Position numbers and translations under genes: made by a program
NCBI GenBank assembly: GCA_003550325.1
Contig: QKWP01000265.1
Location: 1 to 64,000 of the forward strand
Length of the DNA stretch: 64,000 bases
Reading direction: 5' to 3'
From: Gigaspora rosea
Taxonomy: Eukaryota > Glomeromycota > Glomeromycetes > Diversisporales > Gigasporaceae
Notes under the pieces: generated by a model
Databases searched by the model: none
What the model was told of the DNA's origin: nothing
Seen by the model: only the letters and a program-made list of their open reading frames with translations
In this document: piece after piece, positions 55,001-64,000 of the stretch
Layout: every line of letters starts with the position of its first letter
Numbering within the stretch: the stretch's first letter is position 1

Positions 55001-56960
55001 GTCCTGGGAAGGCCGCGAAGTTCAGAGGGGACAGTACTTCGTAACGCATTATCGGGATTATCAATCTGTTGTTAATTATTTTTGTCAATATTTTTCTAGT
55101 GTGATCAATTAACATTATTGGTCTCGTGTAATTTAGATCATAATTATAACGATCTCTCTTTGGGATTAGCCATATATTAGATTTTAACCATTGATTGGGG
55201 ATCATCTCAATTTGCAAACATCTATTGAGTATTTTTAATAAAAATTGCAGGGCATTTTCTGGGAGGTGTTTTATCACCTCATTAGGAATCACCAGAGGGC
55301 CTGGTGCTTTATTTTTTGGAGAGTTTTCTATTGTTTCTTTTAGTTCTTGCATGGTTATTTCCTGTGTTGAACCAGAATAAATCGAAGATAGGACATTTTT
55401 TAGGAGGAGATATTCATTTTCCCATTCATTTCCGAGGCTTGTATCAGTCGGGTTAAGCTTTGTCCAGGTTTTTGAGTGTGATCTTATATGTTGTAGAATT
55501 TCGTTTTTTCCAGTAGGATCTTGTTTGGAAGAATAACTTTGTCAGTTCGAACGGGTTTTGCCTTCCTTTGGAGAATGCTATCTAGCATTCTACAGGTGTG
55601 ATTTCTAAAGTCTTCATATCTTCGGTTGATATAGAAGTTGATTTTATCAGTTACTTCTTGTTGTTTTTTATAGTTCCGGCTGGTCCATATAGTGTTCTTA
55701 TGACCTTTTAGGGTCAAGATTACTGTGTCCCTGCTAATTAAGAAGTCTTTGATGTTGATTGGCTCAATCTCCAAGTCTGTTAACTTTGATGATTTTTCGA
55801 GGAGCTTGTTTATCTTTTCTAGAGTCTCTGGGTTTCCTTTGGTTAGTAGGCTTAAGGCTTTGTTCATGTTTTTTAGAGCAGCATGCAGTTTCGTTGCCTT
55901 TAAGGACAAGGCATAATAGGTTTTTTGACTGGTGAAGGAGAACGGAATTTTTCTATTAATCATCATCTTGACCTCTATTGCCCAGAAATTCCAGGCTCTA
56001 TCTAGTTCGCTCTTATTTGTAATTTGGTCATTTAGATTTTTCTTCGCAAAGTTTTTTCCTAGTTCATTTGAGAATTCGTTCCAATCATCTGCGGACATTT
56101 TGTTGTAATAGTGTACTTTCTGATTTCTTTTTTTATTTCTTTTGATTTTATAAGTTTCCTTATTCAAAGCGTGTGTGTGCCATGTCGTTGATATTATACA
56201 ATGATCACTGCCCGTAATATATGTTGCTTCTGTCAATAATGGTTTTTAAATTTCTAAGATCATATTTTGCAGTACCCAGATATCATCGATTTGGCTTTGA
56301 GAGGAGGGTCCAGTCCATGTATGCGAAGTAATGTAATGCTGTAAAGGTCTAGTAGGCTTATTGCTCCTAGAACGTTCAAGTTTTTGAAGATAGGTGGTGG
56401 TTTGCTCCTGTGTTGGTTAGAGTTGAAGTCACCCATCAGGAACAATTTCCAGTCTCTGATTTTGGATTCTCATATCCATCTATCTGCTTCATTTTGTTCT
56501 TTTTCGTTTAAAGATGGATGGTTGGAAGGGAGGTATATGGATATGATTCTAGTTTTATTGTTATCTGGCAAGAAAAGGTCCAACATAATTAACGTTCCAG
56601 GGACCGTTTTGATATTGTGAATATAGGGCTGTAAGCTGTTGCAAATCATGAGAGCGGTGCCCAAGCTAGATTCTCGTTGATTGTCTTTATATGGTTCGAA
56701 GTTGGAGGTATATATTCTGTACAATGGATTAGTAAGTCCTTTAATCTGATTGGGTGTAAGTTTTGTTTCAGATAAAGCAATGATGTATATGTTTGCTTCC
56801 GTGCAGAATTCGATCCATTCTTGCAATTTCTCTACTCTAGAGAGCCCTCTAATGTTATGGGTTGCAATATTAATTCCTTCCTTAAAGGAGAAAGAGTGTT
56901 TATTTTTATTAGTAAATTCGTTTGGTTCAGCAAAATCTGTGTTATCAGTTTTGTTACTAG
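52011..56960 (-). pseudogene. LINE ORF2: endonuclease, reverse transcriptase, RNase H
   Basis: Endonuclease/exonuclease/phosphatase fold: NIATHNIRGL (about 56,865), ALSETKLT, FLMGDFNSN (56,440), then after a frameshift QIDDIWVLQ and TGSDHCIIST (56,210) with the C-terminal Ser-Asp-His. Reverse transcriptase from 55,480: KAPGPLVIPNEVIKHLP, WLIPKRDRYNYDLNYTRPI, AAFPGQSTSQLL, ALAQDMSKAFDTVH (first catalytic Asp present), then AYMNDSLWLA where YxDD is expected, so the first Asp of the pair is Asn (54,591-54,593). RNase H-like ITNYKQTIETLQR lacks the Asp of TDSK. A CLRCYAEPEDIVHIFFC motif (about 52,420) closes the protein. From 55,480 to 52,011 there is one continuous frame with stops at 54,678, 54,378, 53,802, 53,691, 52,875, 52,815 and 52,602 only. 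Confidence 0.85.
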
Positions 56961-57030
56961 TATGCTCCGTCTACAAACGGAGGTTTGTTTTCTATTGCCC
57001 ATCGAGGATGGGCCTGGTTCAGCATTTGAT

Positions 57031-59460
57031 TTACTCATTAATGATAGGGTTGTTAGGGGCGTCAGCATCCGGTCTCCGGACCTCTTCGTCTTTTGTTTTT
57101 CCTTTTGGTTTTCTCTTTGGTTTTAGAAATAAGTCGAATTTGGGCTGGGCAGATCTTCCAATTGGTCAAAGAGGAAGGATGGTATGTTATTAAAGAGGAA
57201 GTGTTCTCTCAGTTTTTCAATTGTAACATCGATATTTTCATGTTTTCTAATCAGCAACTCTATATCTGTCACATTATTTTTTTTTAGGTGGATCTGAAGA
57301 TCATCTAGGTTCGAGAGTATACAGGGGGATTGATCCTCCGTTCGTTCTGTCACCTCAATGTCGATCCAGGACTCAGGTATCTTATGGAAATAATAGCGTG
57401 TTGGTAATTTTTGCAACGCAATAGACAGTTGTTTTCTTGTAGTTATTGGAACCGTTAGATTTACTAACTTGACTTCGGTTGCCAGCAGAGGCAAGGTCGG
57501 TAAGCCAGTATAGTTAAAATTTGTATATGCCGAAGGAAGAGGAGTTGGGATATTGTAGTATTTTGGAATTAGTTTGAAGAATTCATTTACGGCTTCAGTC
57601 GTCATCATTGGGAAGGAGAAGCCTTTCCATCTTAGGTCTGCAGGATTACTTGGTAGACATTTTCGAGGTAAGAGATAATCATTTGGGAGTCGTTTGAACT
57701 TATAACCAACTCTTAACAGCTGGATGTGTTCTTTGAAATCTTCTTCGCTTTTAGATAGGAAGGGAAATTTCTCCCTCAATCTGGGAATCAAGTCTTGGGG
57801 GTCAGAGGTAACGGTGGTTTGGATGGAGGTAAATCAAAATAAGTATCTGGGATTCTGTTGAATATGTAGTATTTTTGTAACGTGGTCCTATATGTCAGTA
57901 TGTCCTTTAGTTCTTCTCTGTCAGAGATTGGAAAGAGTCTCTGCACAGTTTCATTCAACTGCCTGTAGTCAGTTAGTAATGGTTGGCATTCATCCGAGAT
58001 GTAATTTTCGGGAAGAGAGACGAATTTGAAGATGAGCCTTAGAGCCTTTACTTTTGACCCTAGGGTCTGTCTATTTTCTATTGGCAGGTCAAAGGGGATG
58101 GCATTAATTAGGTCTGGGTGTATTTCTGTATAGTGTTGGGGTAACTCCAGCCGCGATTCCACAATTTTCTCAGATATTAATTTTCTAATTTCGTCAAATT
58201 GCATATTCAATGTGGTTTTTGCAAAATTTGACAGATATAGTAGGTATCTTGTTATTTCCCAAGCGTCTAGCTTATGAAAGTCTAAATTCGTTAAGTAGTC
58301 TAGGGCTAGCTTCGCTCTAAGTAGGTTGAATAGTTGGTTTCTATTTCGTTTATTCGTTGCTAATACGCTGTATTGCTTTTTATATGCTTCCAGTGCTAAA
58401 ATGAATAGGTTATTAAATTCTATCTGGTGTTGTGGTCTACTTGTTAGTACCCTTGTAAAGCTTCTAAAGAAGGTGGTGTCCCGATGTCTGAATTTTGCCG
58501 CTATGGCTGGTGATATGTGCAGTGAAGTTGGGAGACTAGCTAGTTTATGCTTTACGAACATGCGTAGCCCGTCAAGAGAAGTTAGTGATTCTAGTATTTT
58601 TTCCCTGCTCCATAATTCCTCGTCAAAGGTCTTCAATTGGGTTTCTCTAATATCTGCCATTTTATCTTTTATGTGATTTGCCCATCTTTATTCTTGATCT
58701 AGTCTGTGTTGTTGAGCGACTGGGTTAGGTTGCTAGGTGTGATCCTTGTTACCTCTGAGGGCTTGGCTATAACTCAGCTTATGGGTTACTAGTTGTTCTT
58801 GGATAGTGTCTACAGATTCGGTGTCCATCTCAGTATCTTCTTCTATTTTTCCTGTGTTGTCATTCATTAGCTCTTGGTTTGGGGATTGGTCCGGGGGTAT
58901 TACTGTTGCCGAGGAGGGGTGGGATGTTTGGGTCGAGGTAGTTTCCGAATCAGTTTTCATATTAACTGGTGTGGAAAGGGTCTGGACAGGTCCAGGGAGC
59001 CCTGATTATTTTGGTCTGGGTTCTGAAGTATATTTGTATATGCGGCTTGGGGTCCATAGGAATTTTGATTTTCCAAAATCATAGGCGTGCGAGAAATCGG
59101 GTCAGTACCGGTTTGTTGTTGTGATGTTATTGTTGGATGCGTGGAAACATCTTGGTCAAGGTTGGTTTGTTGTTGTGGTAATGTTAATGTAGATCCTTTT
59201 TCTGGGGGTAAACCAGAATCGCCACTTTTTGCTAATTTTTGGGAAGTTTTTTCATTGGGTTCTTAAGCATGCTGCGTAGAAGAAGGTTTTTCCATGTTTG
59301 ATATACTTGACAGGGGGGAGTTTGCCGGCAAGCTAGCTGTTTTCCTCTTCTTATTCTTTGGTATATCTGCTCCAAGCACTGCAACCCCATAAGGTGCAAA
59401 TTTTCCGTCTGTGGTAGTTTTTGTGTGTTTCACCAACCCCCGTAGAGATGGTGAAAGGAG
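57031..59460 (-). pseudogene. LINE ORF1
   Basis: Four pieces in three frames join into one protein of some 800 residues. A Gln/Thr/Ser-rich N-terminal part begins near TKTTTDGKFAPYG (about 59,430) with a basic PKNKKRK stretch and one TAA. A second part, MKTDSETTSTQTS onward (58,960), ends SYSQALRGNKDH at a TAG (58,733) and after a TAA (about 58,690) continues in the same frame into MADIRETQLKTFDEEL… (58,660-57,788). A one-base frameshift in a C run (about 57,795) leads to IPRLREKFPFLSKSEEDF, and a second near 57,150 to FDLFLKPKRKPKGKTKDEEV, ending at TAA 57,031. The middle is largely helical with repeated FKFxxLPxxYxxD-like units. No zinc knuckle is seen. Its role would be RNA binding in the retrotransposition particle, by analogy with other LINE ORF1 proteins. 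Confidence 0.75.
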
Positions 59461-59474
59461 AAAAAAGAAGTTGG

Positions 59475-59649
59475 TGTTTGCAGTAAGACTGCCTTCCTCT
59501 TTCGTCTAATAATTATGTCTCCTTTAGGTTGAGAGGCCAATCGTGGCCACCTTTGACTATTTGTATTATAGTTATGCGATAAACTCTATGCAGATTACAC
59601 TGTTTGCCAATTTTATTATGATTTTCAGATCTACAGGAAAGAGTTTTAT
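59475..59649. other. LINE 5' border region
   Basis: Sequence rich in GGTTGAGAGGCCAATCGTGG-type unique DNA. It may contain the LINE 5' untranslated region or flanking host DNA; the border cannot be fixed here. Confidence 0.35.
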
Positions 59650-60765
59650 TTAATATTTTTTATTTTATTTTTTTTTTGGCACTTTACAAAAAACATAACA
59701 ACTTTTCAAAACCTTGCGCATACCAACTACAACTTCTGATACTTTCAAGAACACACCTCTAGCAATTTCTAAATATTAAAGAACACTTCTTTAGAAAAAT
59801 GGGCACAAGTTTTTGTAAGTTTTTGCAAGTTTTTGCAAGGTTTCACTTATTTATTTTTCATTTCGTGTTTTTTGTTTTTGTTTTTTTGGGTTATTTTTAA
59901 AATTTTTTTATTAATTTATTTTATTTCAGCACTTGCGAGAAAAACAAACAACTTTCAAAATATTGCACATGCTAACTACAACTTTCGACACTTTTAAGAA
60001 CACACCTCTAGCAATTTCTAAATTTTCAAGAATGCTTTTTTAGAGAAATAGGTGCAGGTTTTTGCAAGTTTTTGCAAGTTTTTGCAAGTTTTACAAGTCT
60101 TGCAAGGTTTCGCTTCATTTATTTTTTCATTTTGTGTTTTTTGTTTTTGTTTTTTGGTTTATTTTTAAAATTTTTTATTAATTTATTTTATTTCGGCACT
60201 TTGCGAGAAAACAAACAACTTTTCAAAACCTTGTATATGCCAACTACAACTTCTGTCACTTTCAAGAACACACCTCCAGCAATTTCTAAATTTTCAAAAA
60301 CGCTTCTTTAGAGAAATGGCTGCAAGTTTTTGCAAGTTTTTGCAAGTTCTGCAAGGTTTCACTTCATTTATTTTTTGTTTCATATTTTTTGGTTTTGTTT
60401 TTTTGGTTTATTTTTAAAATTTTTTTTATTAATTTATTTTGGCACTTGCGAGAAAAACAAACCTTTTCAAAACATTGTGCATACCAACTATGACTTTTGA
60501 CACTTTCAATAACACACCCCTAGCAATTTCTAAATTTTTTAAAATGCTTCTTTAGAGAAATAGGCACAAGTTTTTGCAAGTTTTTGCAAGGTTTCACTTT
60601 ATTTATTTTTTCGTTTTGTGTTTTTTTGTTTTTGTTTTTTTTGTTTTTTTTTTAATTTTTTTTTATTAATTTATTTTATTTCAACACTTTGCGAGAAAAA
60701 CAAACAACTTTTCAAAACCTTGTGCATGCCAACTATAACTTCTGACACTTTCAAGAACGATAGAA
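59650..60765. repeat. Tandem array, about 255-bp units, 4.4 copies
   Basis: Each unit has GGCACTTTGCGAGAAAAACA, AACAACTTTTCAAAACCTTG, CATACCAACTACAACTTCTG, ACACTTTCAAGAACACACCT, CTAGCAATTTCTAAATTTT, TGCTTCTTTAGAGAAATAGG, runs of AAGTTTTTGC, GGTTTCACTTCATTTATTTT, then T-rich GTTTTTTGTTTTTG. Units start at about 59,680, 59,930, 60,195, 60,440 and 60,685. The last is cut after AACTTCTGACACTTTCAAGA. The AAGTTTTTGC sub-repeat varies in number between units. Frames of 73-79 codons through the T-rich parts are artefacts. Confidence 0.85.
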
Positions 60766-60937
60766 AACAAAAAACAAAAATAATAGCTAACTGTGGAATA
60801 AGCAAAAATAAGTGTGTAGGGCTAGTTTTTTGTATATAGTAATTGAATTAGATGCAACAAAGTGCAAAAGTAGTTTAAAATATTTGTAATAATGTAAAAA
60901 TAATATGTAATATGTAATAAAGTATGTAATATTAATT

Positions 60938-61303
60938 GTCAGGGCTAATGCTAAAGTTGGCTAATGCTAAAGCTTTGATCTTTTTTGATATAAAATTAAA
61001 AAAATTTTTTTGGATGATTTTTTTGCTTTTGTCTTATAGGATTAGGGCGCCTACTTTTATCATCTGATTTCAGTTTATTAGTAGCCCTTACCCCCCCTAG
61101 ATATGAAAATTATCATGTGTTATATATAATTTCCAAAATTTTTGACACCTTCAGAAAATCAGGTGATAAAAGTAGGCTCCCTTAGAGTAGTGTTTGGGTG
61201 TAAATTTTTTATTTAAAGAGTATATGTGGATTTTAGCAGGGCTTATAGTTTTCAATCGAGACCCTGAGCTTCAGCATCAGCCAACTTCAGCATTATCTGT
61301 GAC
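60938..61303. mobile_element. TIR element with 7-bp duplication and a nested MITE
   Basis: GTCAGGGCTAATGCTAAAGT plus TGGCTAATGCTAAAGCT on the left is inverted on the right as AGCTTCAGCATCAGCCAACT plus TCAGCATTATCTGTGAC. ATTAATT flanks both sides (60,931-60,937; 61,304-61,310). The AATGCTAAAG unit is itself doubled in each arm. A smaller element (61,043-61,184) sits inside. Confidence 0.75.
61043..61184. mobile_element. Nested small TIR element (142 bp)
   Basis: TAGGGCGCCTACTTTTATCA and …TGATAAAAGTAGGCTCCCTTA are inverted ends with the TAGGG start common to hAT-type MITEs here. Outer octamers do not match. Confidence 0.65.
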
Positions 61304-61319
61304 ATTAATTAAAAATGTA

Positions 61320-63560
61320 TATTTAATAAATATAAAATTTATATATAATAATAATAAATAAAAAATATAAAATTTTAGATTAAATTGCGAAACTGTGCAA
61401 AATATTGCGAAACCCTGCAAAAAGCATGATTATGTGAATATGTATATTGTTTATTTATTTTTTATAAAATTTTGAAAATTTGTAAAAATTTGCAAAATAT
61501 TGCAAAACAATGTGAAAATATCAAAATATTACCTCTTGCGCACATTAGTTTATTGATCTGCATGAGTACACGACCCCTGTAGGAGAAGTAATTTGCATTT
61601 TTTATTTGGTCTATTTCACAATATTTCACAATATATTTCGAAATATTTCGAAATAATAACTATAATATTACCGTAATATAACATAATATATTATATAATA
61701 TACCACGTCGATTGTAAGATTTTGTAATATTATGGGCTATAATATTTTACGTATGATTATGTATATATAATTTGCTGATGTAAGCTTTATTGATTTATAA
61801 AATATTTGGAGTAAGTTATTTAGATTATAAGAATTTTTGTATATAAATATTTAATAATCAAAGTATATACTTGGAGTAGCTATTTAAAACTTATATTATT
61901 TATTAATTATTTTAATTATATTGATTTGGGTAATAAATTTATTAATGGTACATTTTGAACTCTTTCCAACGATCCCTCGTACCAAAATTTTCAAGAACGC
62001 CGACCTATGAAAACCATACAGTTTAACATATTCAACATGCAACAAAACTTTACTATTAGCAGCTGGGACTCAAGGCTAATCATTGAATGCTTGGTTGTAG
62101 CTGAAAAAGAGTTGAAAAAGATTTGAACCCTTATGGGAGAGGCCTATGAGCAAATCTCTAGTACTACCAAGCAAAGAAGTAGTAGACATAATAACCTGGA
62201 GCTTTGTCAAGTTTTATGGACATGAAAACAGAAGTAAATACTTGGTTAGATATATTATTCTGTATGGCGTAACTCTTTCAAAGTCCTTTCAGTTTTGGTA
62301 CTTTTCCTTGGTGCCCCTTTGGCCTTTCGAAATTTCAACAATAGTGGGCGTTTTGGTTTACCCCCTTCAAAAGATCGACATTTTTTACTCTTCCATTTTG
62401 GGAATGCAGCTTCTGAATTGGATTAAGTCACGAGTAAAATTCAGGACATGGATAAGTTGGAGATAAACACGAATTAAAATTTCTTTCTAGAATATTCTTT
62501 TAGCCATAATTTTTCTTTTTTTTCCTTTTTCATCACATTAGCTTTTTTCTACATGTTTTTTGCTATAAATATAGTACTTGGTATTTTTACTAGCATGGTA
62601 TTATATAATTTTTTATACTTGAAACTAGGCGAAATTGGTGCTGTCTTACAGTCTAATTTTTGCTTTTTTCTTCATTCTTTTCTTTCGTTTTATTTTGTCT
62701 ATTTTGGTATTCGTCTAGGTAGTTTAGGTTATCTCCCATTTACTTTCCTTTTTTTTTTCTATATATCTGTTTTTTTTTACTAGTACTCCTTTCTCGAGAA
62801 GCTTGGAGAAGAAGGTTTAAAAATTAGGCTGTTTGACAATGCCCTTGAGTTTGACTTCAAACTCCTAGTTTGTTTTGGCATTTTGCTAAGACACTAGTGC
62901 GGCAGGTCACATATTGTATTTTTGAAATCAAATTATCAGTATGACGTAGGGTTCGGCAAATTAGAAACCAACTTTGTAATTCCTGAAATTTACAAATATT
63001 TTAATAAAGATCGTCTGTGAGACTGCCTAAGTAAAAAAAAAAAATTAAAAAAAATAAATAAATTTATTAATTGATATATTTGGAATAAGTTATCAGATTT
63101 ATTAAGATTTCATGTTTGAATACTATGTTTATAAATTTATTTAAAATAAATTATTAATTTTTATTTTGATTTTAAATAAAGAAAAGTCTATTTTAATAGC
63201 CTATTACACACTTAATTGTAACAGTCAATAAGGCCATATTAATATTAAATAAGAGTTAAATTAGAGTTAGAGTCAAGATTAATACAAAATTGTGAGATCA
63301 TTTTTGTTAAAAGTGCAATAAAGGTTATTTTAGTAAAATTTTGAGTTATAAATAAAGCTGTTACAAATAAGTATATAACAGACTGTTACAAATAGATTCA
63401 TCTATAAATAAATATGTATAATTTTAAATTAATCTATAACTATGCACATGAATACTTTATAATAATTGATTAATAATATATATTGTATATCTATATGAAT
63501 GTTCTAAAAGAATCCAAAATAATCTAACCAATAATTATTACTAAATAAAGTAAATTATCA
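61320..63560. other. No supported gene
   Basis: 61,380-61,660 is rich in AATATTGCGAAAC / ATTTCACAATATTTC motifs. 61,955-62,960 is less AT-biased and includes plus-strand frames of 106 codons (62,146-62,466; W/F-rich, no domain) and 76 codons (62,553-62,783). These could be remnants of an unrecognised element, but nothing in them supports a function. The rest is AT-rich. Confidence 0.35.
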
Positions 63561-63574
63561 ATAACCAAATTTGG

Positions 63575-63845
63575 GTCTAGGCATCATCACGTGGCTTACA
63601 GCCAATCAAATTGTAAAATTTTGATTATTACGAATCAGCCTGACGAGACAAAAACAAAAAAAAACGTGAAAAACACTAAAAATACAAGAAACGAGTGTCT
63701 AAACCTGTTTCAGAGTATTAATAAAAAATGACAGGAAGGCAGTTTTACCTATAAAACACTCCAACCCTAACACCTAACTAACCCTTACCCTAATTTTAAT
63801 TAAAAAATAAAAAACATATAAAGGTATCTAGCTTTAACGGTCCTC
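63575..63845. mobile_element. Mutator-like MITE, copy 3, perfect 9-bp duplication
   Basis: CAAATTTGG borders both sides exactly (63,566-63,574; 63,846-63,854). The right end, read inverted, GAGGACCGTTAAAGCTAGAT, is close to the right end of copy 2. The interior keeps AGCCTGACGAGACAAAAACA, GTGTCTAAACCTGTTTC and CTAACCCTTACCCTAATTTT. The left terminus GTCTAGGCATCATCACGTGG has drifted from the family. Confidence 0.8.
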
Positions 63846-64000
63846 CAAATTTGGAAAATGTTTATAATTTGTGCCTCTTAACATGCATACATGCTAACAC
63901 TATGATGATTTTACAAAAAAGGGATGATTATATATCAATTATCAAGTTTACACAGATTTTGACTAACATTTAATGAACTATACAAAAATAGAATAAAAGT

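Larger units (their letters stand above)
51690..59470 (-). mobile_element. Nearly full-length LINE (non-LTR retrotransposon), dead
   Basis: Order on the minus strand: ORF1 (about 59,460-57,031), then ORF2 with AP-type endonuclease (about 56,960-56,150), reverse transcriptase (about 55,350-54,380), thumb and connection (to about 53,800), an RNase H-like part (about 53,100-52,900) and a C-terminal Cys/His motif (about 52,420). An A-rich tail follows (T-rich on the plus strand, 51,690-51,803). The 5' border is set only by where ORF1-like sequence fades. No target duplication was recognised. ORF1 and the endonuclease carry frameshifts, and the RT-to-end part only in-frame stops. The SINE at 12.2 kb could have used a LINE of this kind. 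Confidence 0.85.

Noticed and set aside
57123..57791. Separate gene starting at 57,791
   Set aside because: It has no ATG; it is the continuation of LINE ORF1 after a one-base frameshift in a C run.
62146..62466. 106-codon plus-strand frame as a gene
   Set aside because: No domain, no splice or promoter evidence, and the reverse strand has similar open stretches; left as unassigned.

Overview
The window looks like nuclear DNA of a large, AT-rich fungal genome, most probably an arbuscular mycorrhizal fungus (Glomeromycotina; Rhizophagus/Gigaspora-type). The reasons are very low GC, short (about 90 bp) AT-rich introns, a Zn(II)2Cys6 protein of the KACTNCQKRHIRC type, and a high load of degraded transposons (LINE, Tigger/pogo, hAT, Helitron-type PIF1). 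This assignment is an inference from protein style and was not checked by a search.

Only two host-like genes look intact, both on the minus strand. One is a single-exon Zn(II)2Cys6 DNA-binding protein (23,950-24,573). The other is a three-exon bestrophin-like (UPF0187) membrane protein (29,851-31,208; 392 aa after splicing). Its first intron appears to be GC-AG, and its last exon has no start codon and is found only by following the splice signals.

Nearly everything else is mobile or repetitive DNA. 0-7.6 kb: minisatellites, two degenerate tandem arrays hit by small hAT-type elements, a Mutator-like MITE, a TA-flanked TIR element and a 1.85-kb foldback element. 7.6-10.9 kb: a decayed LTR retrotransposon. 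11.1-13.2 kb: a three-level nest (hAT-type element > second hAT-type element > tRNA-derived SINE), each level with its own target-site duplication. 14.6-16.4 kb: a hAT-type element with a perfect 8-bp duplication, carrying two further TIR elements. 16.9-18.3 kb: a tandem array of about 200-bp units. 19.5-20.8 kb: a broken PIF1 helicase. 21.5-23.9 kb: a solo LTR, palindromic arrays and hairpins. 25-28.8 kb: MITEs, a palindrome cluster and a hAT transposase relic. 32-46.4 kb: TIR elements, a Tigger transposase pseudogene split by three MITEs, two foldback elements and a second solo LTR. 47.1-48.4 kb: a purine-rich tandem array whose minus strand repeats splice-like signals. 51.7-59.5 kb: a nearly full-length, dead LINE on the minus strand. 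59.65-60.77 kb: a tandem array of about 255-bp units. 60.9-61.3 and 63.6-63.8 kb: more MITEs.

Families present twice (MITE at 15.8/41.9 kb, solo LTR at 21.5/35.9 kb) show one copy with CpG sites and the other with TpG/CpA at the same places. This fits decay of methylated CpG, and the 32-50 kb part looks older and more CpG-depleted than the rest. Element boundaries rest on repeats and duplications read by eye.
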